Below, in pieces: positions 42,937 to 52,049 of a stretch of 64,000 bases of DNA. Below the pieces are notes generated by a model. The model had not been told where the DNA came from. It made no database searches and worked only from the letters and a program-made list of their open reading frames with translations. The DNA comes from Nocardia sienata NBRC 100364 (lineage in GTDB: Bacteria; Actinomycetota; Actinomycetes; Mycobacteriales; Mycobacteriaceae), in contig NZ_BDBX01000004.1 in the NCBI RefSeq assembly GCF_001613205.1, forward strand, positions 248,001-312,000, read 5' to 3'. The position numbers were made by a program, and so were the translations under genes. The first letter of the stretch is position 1. Each line of letters opens with the position of its first letter.

Positions 42937-43569
42937 ATGCGCGCGGCAGGCCAGGCAACCCGGGACCGGATTCTCGCTGCCGCCAAAGCGGAATTCGCCG
43001 AATACGGCACGGCAGGCGCCCGGATCAATCGCATCGCCGCGGCCGCGAATGCCAGCAAGGACCGCCTCTACGCCTATTTCCCCGGCAAATCGGAACTCTA
43101 TGCCGCGGTCACCGAGCAATGGACCCGGCAGACCACGGCCGAGACCGCATTACGCGCCGACGATCTCCCCGGCTATGTGGGACGCCTCTTCGATCACTTC
43201 CTGGCGCACCCGGAAAATGCCCGGCTCCAGGCCTGGGCCGAGCTGGAACCCGCCGACGAGCGGATCGACCAGGTGCTGCGTCGCACCGTCGATCCCAAAC
43301 TCGCCGAGATCCGCCGCGGCCAGCGGGAGGGCCTGATCAGCGCCGATATCGCGGCACCCACGCTCCTGCGCATGCTCACCGAATTGGCCCGCAGCACCGC
43401 CGTGCACGCGAGCGCCGGGCCACCCGCGCGAATCGGCGCCCAACGCTCGGCCGTGGTGCTCGCCGCGCAGCGTCTGGCCGGGCGGCAGCCGGCCGAACTA
43501 CCGGACCGTCGCGCCGACCACGATCAAACTGTCGCGGCCGGGCCACCACCGGCGGGGGCGTCCCCGTAG
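42937..43569 (+). CDS. TetR-family regulator of the DUF4334-alcohol dehydrogenase operon
   Basis: 210 residues from ATG 42937. The HTH (5-52) includes INRIAAAANASKDRLYAYFPGKSELY, with recognition part SKDRLYAYF, and a TetR_C-like domain with LFDHFLAHPENARLQAWAELEP. Twin operators lie directly before it, so it likely represses itself and the divergent operon. Its 3' end overlaps the next TetR gene, on the other strand, by 46 bases. Confidence 0.9.
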   Translation: MRAAGQATRDRILAAAKAEFAEYGTAGARINRIAAAANASKDRLYAYFPGKSELYAAVTEQWTRQTTAETALRADDLPGYVGRLFDHFLAHPENARLQAWAELEPADERIDQVLRRTVDPKLAEIRRGQREGLISADIAAPTLLRMLTELARSTAVHASAGPPARIGAQRSAVVLAAQRLAGRQPAELPDRRADHDQTVAAGPPPAGASP

Positions 43570-44189
43570 ACCACCAGCCAGATGGACCGGCCCAGCGCGG
43601 CCGCCAGCTGCGCGTCACTGATCCCGGTCCGCGCCGCGAACGCGGTGGTGATGGAGCGCTCCACCATGGCGGCCAGCACCAGCGCGGTCGCCGCGGGTTC
43701 CAGTTCGGGCGCGACCCGGCCGGCCGCACGATCGGCTTCCAGCCGGACGCGGACCAGGCCGACGAAGGTGGCCACCCGCGCCCGCCAGTAGGCGCCCACA
43801 TCCCGGTCGTAGGCCGCCACCTCGCTCAGCGCCAACAGCAGGTAGCGGTGGCGGCGGAATCCGGCGATCATCGCGCTCATCGCCCGCCGCACCCCCGCTT
43901 CCCGGTCGGCGTGCTCGGCGCCCCACCACCGTTCGGCGGCCTCGAACAGATCGGCCGTGGCCAGGTCGGCGGTCCGGATCAACAGCTGGCTCTTGTCGGG
44001 GAAATACCGGTAGAAGGTGGAGCGCGCCATCTGCGCGGCGGCGGCGATCCTCTGTACCGCGATCTCGGTGAACGGGGTGCCGTCGGCCAGCAGATCCTCG
44101 ACCGCCCGCAGCACCCGCTGTTCGAACTCGGCCCGGCGATCCTCGTCCGATTTCCGGGCCGACCGCGGAGCGCGGGTCAGCGAGGGCAT
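43524..44189 (-). CDS. TetR-family regulator
   Basis: 221 residues from ATG 44189; the frame continues upstream without coding signs. HTH (about 20-65) contains IAVQRIAAAAQMARSTFYRYFPDKSQLL. The C-terminal domain has AAYDRDVGAYWRARVATFV. It is divergent from the two flavoprotein genes and probably controls them through the TCGGACA dyad. It ends inside the preceding TetR gene on the opposite strand (46 bases overlap). Confidence 0.9.
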   Translation of the reverse strand: MPSLTRAPRSARKSDEDRRAEFEQRVLRAVEDLLADGTPFTEIAVQRIAAAAQMARSTFYRYFPDKSQLLIRTADLATADLFEAAERWWGAEHADREAGVRRAMSAMIAGFRRHRYLLLALSEVAAYDRDVGAYWRARVATFVGLVRVRLEADRAAGRVAPELEPAATALVLAAMVERSITTAFAARTGISDAQLAAALGRSIWLVVYGDAPAGGGPAATV

Positions 44190-44415
44190 CCGGCGCCCGC
44201 CGGGTCGATCGCGCGGTGCAGGGGATATCGGCTCGCAAGGTCCATGGGGACATTGTGCCCGCCTTCGTACCCGCGGGCCGGTTCTCATCATCGCACCCTC
44301 GGGGTACGGCACAGTTCCCGAGACGGCCGCGGCGATCCGTCGCAACCTACGGAAAACTGTGCGAGACAGTGCGGCTCGGACAGTTGACAATCGCGACGGC
44401 GCACCGCACCATCAA

Positions 44416-44432
44416 TCGGACATAGTGTCCGA
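44416..44432. promoter_or_regulatory. Operator in the TetR/flavoprotein gap
   Basis: TCGGACA-TAG-TGTCCGA is a perfect 7+7 dyad ending 25 bases before the flavoprotein ATG. A second dyad, ACTGT-GCGAG-ACAGT, lies at 44356-44370, and a TTGACA -35-like element at 44384-44389 sits between them. Confidence 0.6.
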
Positions 44433-44457
44433 GACTCGATGACCGAGGACGGTTCCC

Positions 44458-45843
44458 ATGGCCGACTCCCCCAGCGCGGTCGAGCAAGCCGATACCGTGG
44501 TCGTCGGCGCCCGGTGTGCGGGTTCGGCCACCGCGGCCACCCTCGCCCGGGCGGGCCGCCGGGTCGTCGTCCTGGACAGCGCACGCTTTCCCTCCGATAC
44601 GCTGTCCACCCATCTGCTGTGGCCGGCCGGAGTCGCCGAACTGTCCCGGCTGGGCGCGCTCGAGGCCGTCGAGGAACTGGGCGCGCCGCGCCTCACCCGG
44701 GCCTACGCCGCCGCGGCGGGATATGCGATCGTCAGCGAGTTCCCGCAGGTCGACGGGATCGACTACACCCTGTGTGTACGCCGCACCGGCCTCGATCACG
44801 CCCTGGTACGCACCGCCCGCGCGGCCGGGGCCGAGATCCGCGAGAAATGCCGCGTGACCGAACTCGTCTGGGACGGTGGGCGGTGTGCCGGTGTGCGCTA
44901 CACCGACCCCGGCGGCCGGCTCGTCGAGATCCGCGCCGCACTGGTGGTCGGCGCCGACGGCCGCCGCAGCACCGTGGCGAAACTGGCCGGGGCCCTGACT
45001 CCGTACGAATCCGTCCCCAGCGGGCGCGACTGCTACTTCGCCTACTGGCGCGACCCTTCCGGCGACCGGCGCGATATCGCCGCGCAGTGGCGGGCGGGCG
45101 CCGACCTCGGCACCGCCTTCCCCTGCGACGACGGTCTGCTGCTGAGCCTGGTCCAGCCGCCGGCCGAAGCGGGCCCGCTGCGCCCCGGCGACGCCGAACA
45201 ACGTTATGCCGCCGCACTCGACCGTATTCCGGCACTACGGGAGCGGCTGCGCGACTGCGAGAAGGTGGGGCGGGTCCGGTCGGCCACCGATATCGCCTCC
45301 TATTTCCGCCGTTCCAGCGGGCCGGGCTGGGCACTCCCCGGTGACTCCGGTCATTTCAAGGATCCGGTCACCGCCCAGGGCATCCGCGATGCCCTCCACT
45401 ACGGACGCCTGCTTGCCGAAACCGTCGCACCGGTAATCGACGACCCCGTCCGGCTGGACCGCGCCGTCGCCGCGTGGGAGCGGCGGCGGGTACGCGAATG
45501 CCGCGAGATCTACCACTGGACCAACCGGCTGGCCCGCGGCACCGCGATGAGCCCGCTCGAAATCGAGCTGTACCGCACCGCGACCGGCGACCGGGCCCTG
45601 GCCACCATCACCACCGGCGTCTTCTCCCGAACCCGCCGTCCCGCCGAGCTCTACACCCCGGCCCGTATGGCGCGACTCACCGCCGGCGCGCTGTGGCACC
45701 ACCGCGGCGACCCGATGCCGGTGCTGGCCGATATCGCGCACGAGATCCGGTCCGCCGCCGGCGAATTCCGCACCTCGTGCACCACCCTGCGCGGAACCCC
45801 GCCTGCCGTGCCCCCGTTCTCCCCCGGTACCGCCACCGCTTGA
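44458..45843 (+). CDS. FAD-dependent oxidoreductase (hydroxylase/geranylgeranyl-reductase-like)
   Basis: 461 residues; ATG 44458. The FAD motif reads VVVGARCAGSATAATLARAG, with the GxRCxG variant common in this subgroup, then LDSARFPSDTLSTH and the second FAD block VVGADGRRSTVAKLAG and GDSGHFKDPVTAQGI. The fold is that of p-hydroxybenzoate hydroxylase and geranylgeranyl reductases. It probably hydroxylates or reduces a lipid-like or aromatic substrate in the cytosol. It precedes a second flavoprotein by 13 bases, so they form an operon. Confidence 0.87.
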   Translation: MADSPSAVEQADTVVVGARCAGSATAATLARAGRRVVVLDSARFPSDTLSTHLLWPAGVAELSRLGALEAVEELGAPRLTRAYAAAAGYAIVSEFPQVDGIDYTLCVRRTGLDHALVRTARAAGAEIREKCRVTELVWDGGRCAGVRYTDPGGRLVEIRAALVVGADGRRSTVAKLAGALTPYESVPSGRDCYFAYWRDPSGDRRDIAAQWRAGADLGTAFPCDDGLLLSLVQPPAEAGPLRPGDAEQRYAAALDRIPALRERLRDCEKVGRVRSATDIASYFRRSSGPGWALPGDSGHFKDPVTAQGIRDALHYGRLLAETVAPVIDDPVRLDRAVAAWERRRVRECREIYHWTNRLARGTAMSPLEIELYRTATGDRALATITTGVFSRTRRPAELYTPARMARLTAGALWHHRGDPMPVLADIAHEIRSAAGEFRTSCTTLRGTPPAVPPFSPGTATA

Positions 45844-45856
45844 CCAGGAGTTCACC

Positions 45857-47659
45857 ATGTCGGATCAGCTGCCGAAGAAGTCAGCCTCGATCGACCGCCG
45901 CACCGCCCTGCGCGGTGCCCTCGCCGGCGCCGCGATCCTCGCGGCGGGATCGGCGGCGAGTGGTACCGCGCGAGCCGCCGCCCCTCGCCACCGGACCCCG
46001 GGTCTACGCACCGGCGGAAAAGAGGTCGCCGTGTTCGGCGGTGGGATGGCCGGTCTGTCCGCCGCGCACGAACTCGCCGAGCGCGGGTTCCGGGTGACCG
46101 TCTACGAACCCGCCTTCCTCGGCGGCAAGGCCCGCAGTATGCCGGTCCCCGGCACCGGCGCCGGCGGGCGGGCGGACCTACCCGGCGAACACGGCTTCCG
46201 ATTCTTTCCCGGCTGTTACCAGCACATCCCCGACACCATGCGGCGCATCCCGTTTCCCGGTAATCCGAACGGCGTGCTCGACAACCTGATCCGCGTGGAG
46301 GGGACGGTGGCGGGGTTCCGCGACAGACCGCCGATCTTCGCCCCGGTGGAAGTGGGTGCGCTCGATCAGCTCACTCCGGAACGTCTGCAGAACAGCATTA
46401 TCGGCGCGTTCGGTTTCATTCCGGAACTGCCGCCCCACGAATTGGCCTTCTTCGCCAAACAGATGCTCATGTGGTTCACTTCCAGCACCGAACGCCGGTT
46501 CGGGCAGTGGGAATATCTGACGTGGGAACAGATCATGCGCGCCGACGGCAAATCCCCGGCCTACCGTTCCTATCTGGTCAACGCGCTCACCCGGATCACC
46601 GTCGCGGCGAAACCGCACCTGAGTTCGGCGCGCACCATAGGCACCATCGGCGAAGCTCTGGTCCTGGCGGGAACCGGCCTCGTCCCCGAATTCTCCGGCG
46701 GTGTGGACCGGATCCTGAACCGCCCGACCAATGCGGCCTGGATCGATCCGTGGGTGACCTATCTGCGCAGCCGCGGCGTGCAGTTCGTCATGGGGTGGCG
46801 CGCGAGCCGGTTGCACTACGGGAACGGCCGGATCGAGTCGGTCACCGTCACCGACGGCAGCGGTGCCGCGAATTCCGTAATCGCCGACCATTACGTCTGC
46901 GCCATGCCGGTAGAGAAGACCGTCGGACTGCTCGACGATCCGATTCTGTCGGCCGACCCCCGGCTGGCCGGTATGCGCGAACTGCTCACGGATTGGATGG
47001 TGGGTATCCAGTTCTATCTGCGCCGCCCCACCGATATTCCGGAGGGCCATATCGCGGCGCTGGGATCACCGTGGGCCCTGACCGCGTTGCGACAGGCCCC
47101 GATGTGGGTCGGGAATTTCGCCGACCGATACGGCGACGGTTCGGTCGCCGAATGCTTCTCGGTGGATATCTCCGATTGGGATACCCCGGGAATTCTCCAT
47201 CACCGGCCCGCGAAACAGTGCAGCGCGCAGGAAATCGCGAACGAAGTCTGGGCGCAGCTGAAGCTGTGGCTCAACACCGGCACCGGCTGGCTGCGCGACG
47301 AAGATATCCACTCCTGGCACCTCGATCCGGGAATCAGCTGGTCCGGCGGCACCACCCATAACGAAACCCCGCTGCTGGTCAATACCGTCGGTTCCTACGA
47401 TCACCGGCCGACCGCGCACTGTGCCATCCCGAATCTGTTCTTCGGCGGGGACCATGTGCGCAGCAATATCGATCTGGCGACCATGGAGAGCGCCAATGAA
47501 TCCGGCCGGTCGGCGGCCAATGCGATCATCGACGCGGCGGATGATCCCGCGCCGCACGCACCGGTGTTCCCGCTGGTCGCCCTGCCCGCGTTCGAGGCGG
47601 CGAAAAAGGTCGACGCGGACCGGTTCCGGGCCGGACTCCCCCATATCCTCGACGTCTAG
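45857..47659 (+). CDS. Tat-exported FAD amine-oxidase-like protein (phytoene desaturase/HpnE-like)
   Basis: 600 residues, AGGAG before the ATG. A twin-arginine signal is clear: IDRRTALRGALAGAAILAAG with R14-R15, cleaved near ASGTARA. The FAD motif GGGMAGLSAAHELAERG follows near residue 57, and the C-terminal motif is LFFGGDHVRSNIDLATMESA. The long middle resembles phytoene desaturases and hydroxysqualene dehydroxylase. It should act outside the membrane with FAD loaded before export. Follows the other flavoprotein directly; a strong hairpin ends the operon. Confidence 0.85.
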   Translation: MSDQLPKKSASIDRRTALRGALAGAAILAAGSAASGTARAAAPRHRTPGLRTGGKEVAVFGGGMAGLSAAHELAERGFRVTVYEPAFLGGKARSMPVPGTGAGGRADLPGEHGFRFFPGCYQHIPDTMRRIPFPGNPNGVLDNLIRVEGTVAGFRDRPPIFAPVEVGALDQLTPERLQNSIIGAFGFIPELPPHELAFFAKQMLMWFTSSTERRFGQWEYLTWEQIMRADGKSPAYRSYLVNALTRITVAAKPHLSSARTIGTIGEALVLAGTGLVPEFSGGVDRILNRPTNAAWIDPWVTYLRSRGVQFVMGWRASRLHYGNGRIESVTVTDGSGAANSVIADHYVCAMPVEKTVGLLDDPILSADPRLAGMRELLTDWMVGIQFYLRRPTDIPEGHIAALGSPWALTALRQAPMWVGNFADRYGDGSVAECFSVDISDWDTPGILHHRPAKQCSAQEIANEVWAQLKLWLNTGTGWLRDEDIHSWHLDPGISWSGGTTHNETPLLVNTVGSYDHRPTAHCAIPNLFFGGDHVRSNIDLATMESANESGRSAANAIIDAADDPAPHAPVFPLVALPAFEAAKKVDADRFRAGLPHILDV

Positions 47660-47665
47660 CGGGAG

Positions 47666-47704
47666 GCGCGCGGGTGGCACAGCGGCGTCGTGCCGCCCGC
47701 GCGC
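47666..47704. terminator. Terminator hairpin after the flavoprotein operon
   Basis: GCGCGCGGGTGGCAC (47666-47680) pairs with GTGCCGCCCGCGCGC (47690-47704), 14 of 15 matched, across a 9-base loop. It begins seven bases past the stop codon. Confidence 0.72.
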
Positions 47705-47918
47705 ACTGTCCGGAAAGCGAAACCGCCACCACCGGGATTCCTCTGGCACGCCGCTGCGACGGCCGGATATTCCGTGGCGCGCCGGAATTCATCGCCGGAC
47801 CGATTCGCGGAAAGCATTGTCGGCCCGATCTTGTTCCGTGAGAATGGGTTCCGAGCCGAGATCCGGCTTCTTGGGGACCGTCGGCGCTGCGGCGCCGGCA
47901 GAACAAGTGGGGAACACC

Positions 47919-48470
47919 ATGAGAATCAAGCAATTCGCCGCCACCGCGCTGGTCTCGATCGGCGCCCTCGGCGTCGCCGCCGGTACGGCGCAGGCCCAGC
48001 CCGTGGCCGCCGAGGTCGCCGTGCGCGGCGCCGAGCAGGGCATCGGCTATGTCGTGGCGCCGAACGAGGCGGGCACCGCGATCGTCACGACTCTCGACGC
48101 CGGCAGCTTCGCGCTCACCGCCGACGGCGCGGCCGTCACCCTGTCGGACCCGGCCGGCCGGGTGCTCACCACGTTGCCGCTGGACGTCGCGGCCGCCGGG
48201 CAGACCGCGCCGCTGGCATCGGCCATCTCGGCCGACGGCCGTACCCTCACCCTGACACCGGATGCGTCCACACCGGCGGGGCAGCACGTGGCCCAGCTCG
48301 TGGCCGACCCGGACACCGAGTCCCGCAAACTGCACAATGCCGGAATCGGCGCCCTGATCGGTGGTGGAATCGGTGCCGTACTCGGCTTCTTCCTGGGCGG
48401 AGTGGGCGCCTTGATCACCATTCCGATCGGCGCGGGGGTCGGCGCGCTGATCGGCTACTCCACCCCCTGA
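47919..48470 (+). CDS. Secreted glycine-zipper protein (DUF8020-type)
   Basis: 183 residues. A signal peptide (1-27, AAGTAQAQP cleavage region) is followed by a beta-rich domain of about 100 residues, then a C-terminal glycine zipper, GIGALIGGGIGAVLGFFLGGVGALI, with regular Gly spacing, that probably inserts into or associates with a membrane. The plan fits secreted proteins annotated as DUF8020 in Nocardia. Function is not known; the zipper could form oligomers in the mycomembrane. A hairpin follows the gene. Confidence 0.78.
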   Translation: MRIKQFAATALVSIGALGVAAGTAQAQPVAAEVAVRGAEQGIGYVVAPNEAGTAIVTTLDAGSFALTADGAAVTLSDPAGRVLTTLPLDVAAAGQTAPLASAISADGRTLTLTPDASTPAGQHVAQLVADPDTESRKLHNAGIGALIGGGIGAVLGFFLGGVGALITIPIGAGVGALIGYSTP

Positions 48471-48487
48471 TCGACGAACTCGGCTGC

Positions 48488-48509
48488 GGCCCACCGGGAC
48501 CGGTGGGCC
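48488..48509. terminator. Terminator hairpin after the glycine-zipper gene
   Basis: GGCCCACCGG-GA-CCGGTGGGCC is a perfect 10 bp stem with a 2-base loop, 18 bases past the stop. A second, weaker GC hairpin follows immediately. Confidence 0.6.
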
Positions 48510-48664
48510 GGGCCGGGCTCGCCGCCCGGCCGCGGCGCTCCGAAATCATTGCGCCGGAACAGATATTCTCCGTACGGCCCCGGCCCGCACAGGTGCCGCG
48601 AGGCCGTTTTCTGTCGGACCCCCCACGTAGAATCATGCAGGTAGGACACAGTCGGAGGGGTAAT

Positions 48665-49711
48665 ATGCGGCCGGCGGACCAGCCGCACCACAAGCCCCTC
48701 CGGCGCTTCGGAACCGGGGGTTCTGTGATGAGTGAAATCGGACAGGAACGATTGCTGCCGCCGCGTCAGCACGGGACGTCGTGGCGCGAATCGGAATACC
48801 GGGCCATCGCCGCGGAACTGCGGGCGGGTAAGGGGTTGCCCGAGATCGCCGCGGAACTCGGCCGGACGCCGTCGGCCGTACAGGCGGCACTGCGCAACTT
48901 CGTTCCGCCGGAGGAGAAGGTACGCGCGAACGATCGGGCCGGCTGGATCCAGGATCGGATGGCGGCCGATCCGCAGTGGGATTGGTGGGCTGTCGTGCTG
49001 GATCATCATCGGCACGGCCCGTCCGCGCTCTGGCTCACCGAACACGAGCACATCGCGCGCGGCGCCTGGCGTGACCGCACACCCATGCCGGTCCTCGCCC
49101 AGCGGCTCGATACCGCCGAAATCGAAGTGGCCGCCTTCCTCCGCGCGCTGGGGCTCGCCGAGAATCTCGCCGAGGTCGCCGATCGGCTCGGCGCGACGCC
49201 GGGCCAGGCGCTGGCCAAACGCGTCAACGCGGCACGTGATCAGGAACTGTCCGCCACCTGGATCCTGGTGGTCGACGGTGCCGCGGGCACCGTGAAACCG
49301 CGCAGCGCACCCGTGCGCCGGCATGTCTCGGTGCACGAAAGCCGAGCCGCCGCCGAAGCGGGCCGGGATCGGGTCCTGCGCTGGCACCGCAGGACCGCGG
49401 GTGACAGCACCACCCCGGTCTGGTGGACGATCGCCCAGCGCGGAGTCGGGGACTCCGGCGGCCGTACCTACTGCGGCGTTTTCACACCGCGCCTGATCGA
49501 CAGCGGGGTCCGCGCCGACGCGCTCGCGGTCGGGGACCGCATCCTGATCGCCGGATCGGACGGTAATCCCCAGGAGGCCCTCGTCGAATCGATCGCTCAG
49601 CGCGGTGAGGTCGTCGTCGCCGATCTCGGGCCGGTCGGCGATTCCCGGGTCCACCAGGTGATCGAATTCGATGCCGGGGAGCGAGTGGAGGTGCTCACCG
49701 CCCGGGAGTGA
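48665..49711 (+). CDS. Uncharacterised protein with HTH-like N terminus
   Basis: 348 residues if read from ATG 48665, which has GGAGGGG five bases upstream; ATG 48728 is weaker. Residues 40-84 (WRESEYRAIAAELRAGKG then LPEIAAELGRTPSAVQAALR) look like a Myb/GcrA-type helix-turn-helix, and 165-200 (MPVLAQRLDTAEIEVAAF, then EVADRLGATPGQAL) could be a second one. The middle WAVVLDHHRHGPSALW and the C-terminal beta domain, ending RVEVLTARE, are not recognised. It may bind DNA. Its last 17 bases overlap the convergent MFS gene. Confidence 0.7.
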   Translation: MRPADQPHHKPLRRFGTGGSVMSEIGQERLLPPRQHGTSWRESEYRAIAAELRAGKGLPEIAAELGRTPSAVQAALRNFVPPEEKVRANDRAGWIQDRMAADPQWDWWAVVLDHHRHGPSALWLTEHEHIARGAWRDRTPMPVLAQRLDTAEIEVAAFLRALGLAENLAEVADRLGATPGQALAKRVNAARDQELSATWILVVDGAAGTVKPRSAPVRRHVSVHESRAAAEAGRDRVLRWHRRTAGDSTTPVWWTIAQRGVGDSGGRTYCGVFTPRLIDSGVRADALAVGDRILIAGSDGNPQEALVESIAQRGEVVVADLGPVGDSRVHQVIEFDAGERVEVLTARE

Positions 49712-51134
49712 CGGTTCGCCGATGCTCGGCCGCTTCCGCGCGGCCGGGCATCAGCGCGGAGGCGACCACAATGGCCACGGCCATCACGGCCACGGCCACG
49801 AACACCAGGTGCACCCCCTCGGCCAGCGCCGCCGGCGAGGGGGTGCCGGCATCGCCCACCCGTGAATTCACCAGTGCGCCGAATACCGCCACACCCACGG
49901 CACTGCCGATGGAACGGGCGAACATATTGGCCGAGGTCACCACGCCACGTTCCCCCCAGGTGGCGCTGGTCTGGGCGGCGATCAAGGTCGGACTGGCCAC
50001 CAGCCCCATGCCGAGACCGATGACGAAACAGGTGGCGGCGACCTGCGCGATGGACGCCGCGGGCCCGATGAACAGGGTGCAGACAGCGCCGACCGTGGCC
50101 GTGACGCCGCCGATGAGCGCGGTGCGGCGGAAGCCGATCCGCAGATACACCCGGCCGGATTGGGATGCCGAGATCGGCCAGCCCAGCGTCAGCGCGCCGA
50201 CCGTCAGCCCGCCCACCACCGCCCCGGCGCCCAGGACGCCCTGGGTGAAGGTCGGCACATAGGACGTGAGACCGAGCAGCAGCGCCCCCACCAGCGCGGA
50301 GATCGCCGAACTGGCGACCACGACCCGCCGGGTGAAAAGCCACAGCGGCAGTACCGGATCGGCGGCCCGGCGTTCGACGAGGACGAACAACACCAGCACC
50401 GCGGCACCGCCGGCGAAGATCGCGATACTGATCGGCGCGTCCCATGCCCAGGCGCGACCGCCTTCGAGCAAGCCGAGGATGAGCGCACCCGCACCGGAGG
50501 TCAGCAGCAGCGCACCGGCGTAGTCCACCTTCCGGCGGTGCCGGGCCGGGGTTTCGGTGAAGTGGCGCAGCAACATCCACCCGGCCCACGCCGACAGTGG
50601 CAGATTGACCAGGAAAATCCACCGCCAGCCGACGTATTCGGCGAAGACGCCACCCAGCAGCGGTCCCGAGACCGAGGAAAAGGCCCAGACACCCGCGAGA
50701 TATCCCTGTACCTTCGCACGTTCGGCCAGGGTGTACAGATCACCGGCGATGGTCATGGTCATCGGCTGGATGGCCCCCGCCCCGATACCCTGTACGGCCC
50801 GGAACACGATCAGCCACAGCATGCTGCCCGCGAGCCCGCACAGCAGCGAGCCGACAGCGAAGACGGCGATGCCGAACAGGAGCACGGGTTTACGGCCCAC
50901 CGTATCGGCGATCTTGCCGTACACCGGCACCGTAACGGCCTGGGCAAGCAGATAGACGGAGAACAACCACGGGAACTGGGCGAAACCGCCCAGGCTCTCG
51001 GTAATGGTGAGCACCGCGGTCGCGATGATGGTGGAATCGAGTGCGATCAGACCGGTGGCCAGCATGAGCGATCCGAGGATCGGGCCGCGCTCGGAGCGGA
51101 GCCCCACTTCGGTTCGCACCGTCTCCGCCACCAC
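49695..51134 (-). CDS. MFS drug-efflux transporter (DHA2-type, 14 helices)
   Basis: 479 residues from a GTG at 51134. Motif A is GKIADTVGRKPVLLFG, the antiporter motif C is GVWAFSSVSGPLLGG, and the DHA2-specific D1-like start LDSTIIATAVLTI is present, followed by many hydrophobic helices to residue 465. It would export hydrophobic compounds by proton antiport. The 3' end overlaps the unrecognised HTH-like gene by 17 bases. No dedicated regulator adjoins it. Confidence 0.93.
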   Translation of the reverse strand: MVAETVRTEVGLRSERGPILGSLMLATGLIALDSTIIATAVLTITESLGGFAQFPWLFSVYLLAQAVTVPVYGKIADTVGRKPVLLFGIAVFAVGSLLCGLAGSMLWLIVFRAVQGIGAGAIQPMTMTIAGDLYTLAERAKVQGYLAGVWAFSSVSGPLLGGVFAEYVGWRWIFLVNLPLSAWAGWMLLRHFTETPARHRRKVDYAGALLLTSGAGALILGLLEGGRAWAWDAPISIAIFAGGAAVLVLFVLVERRAADPVLPLWLFTRRVVVASSAISALVGALLLGLTSYVPTFTQGVLGAGAVVGGLTVGALTLGWPISASQSGRVYLRIGFRRTALIGGVTATVGAVCTLFIGPAASIAQVAATCFVIGLGMGLVASPTLIAAQTSATWGERGVVTSANMFARSIGSAVGVAVFGALVNSRVGDAGTPSPAALAEGVHLVFVAVAVMAVAIVVASALMPGRAEAAEHRRTVTPGR

Positions 51135-51359
51135 TGCCGCACCTCTTTCTCCGGACCGGACACGTCAACACGGCCGCCGGGCCACCGTATTCCCCACACC
51201 GCCGCGAGTGCCGCCGGATTTCCACATGATGGGACGATCGTGCTCATCGGCCCCCACTGAGCGCGCTTTTGTGCAGCGGCGCAACGCTGGTTCCCGAGCC
51301 GCTGTGAGCCCGCACAGAGTAGCTGTGGCGCAACGGGTTCGGTGGATAGCATCCGCGCC

Positions 51360-51884
51360 ATGAGTGCACCGCTACGTTCGCTCCGCCCCGGCGTTTCCGC
51401 TCGCATCCTGTTCGGTGGGCCCGTCGCCGCCATCGCGATTCTGAGCGCCGGCTGTGGCGGCGCGGCAGAACCCACCGACCCCGCGGCGATCTGGGATCCG
51501 TGCGCTCTCCCCGCGGGTCTGCTCACCGAATCGGGGTTCGCGCCCGGCTCGATCCGGCGCGACGTGGCCACCGAACCGGGCTGGGCGGGCTGCGGATGGA
51601 GCAGCGAGCGGGCTGCGCTGCGCGTGCTGTTCTCCGCCGTCGGTTCGCCGGACGAAGTCGCCGGTGACGGCGACACCCGCACCGAGGTGACCCTCGCGGA
51701 CCGCACCGGCCGGCTACTGCACACCGGGCCCTCCGATAACGCGACGACGTGCACCGTCGCCCTGCCCACCACCGACGGCGGCGTGGTGCGGGTGCGGGTC
51801 GACAACGCCCCGGGCGCGGCCGAGAACGCCTGTATCCGAGCCGAGCGCGCGGCAAGCGCCCTTGCGCCCGCGTTTCCCGCTTGA
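51360..51884 (+). CDS. DUF3558 lipoprotein
   Basis: 174 residues from ATG 51360. Signal peptide with lipobox LSAGC at about 33-37, then the DUF3558 beta-sheet domain with CALPAGLLTESGF, CGWSSERAAL and a conserved late Cys in TTCTVALP. It sits on the outer face of the cell membrane or cell wall. The family is typical for mycolic actinobacteria and its partner molecules are unknown. It lies between the MFS gene and a PucR-type regulator. Confidence 0.85.
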   Translation: MSAPLRSLRPGVSARILFGGPVAAIAILSAGCGGAAEPTDPAAIWDPCALPAGLLTESGFAPGSIRRDVATEPGWAGCGWSSERAALRVLFSAVGSPDEVAGDGDTRTEVTLADRTGRLLHTGPSDNATTCTVALPTTDGGVVRVRVDNAPGAAENACIRAERAASALAPAFPA

Positions 51885-51913
51885 GCAGCGGGTTCGACCA
51901 TAACTCGCACCAC

Positions 51914-51927
51914 TGTGACCGGTCACA
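51914..51927. promoter_or_regulatory. 14 bp palindrome before the PucR-type gene
   Basis: TGTGACCGGTCACA is perfectly symmetric. It resembles CRP/GlxR half-sites (TGTGA, TCACA), but the spacer is 4 bases rather than 6, so another regulator is more likely. Confidence 0.5.
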
Positions 51928-52049
51928 AGCAGGAAGGTTGGTGCCTGCGCGGTCGTCCAGTCGAGTTCGTAAAGCCGCCCGGAGTACGACCCATGATCAT
52001 TACTGTGGAGCCGCAGTCTCGCCACCCAGGGGTAGAAGGAGTCAGCAGC

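Noticed and set aside
51914..51927. CRP/GlxR site
   Set aside because: Arms fit but spacer is 4 rather than 6 bases.
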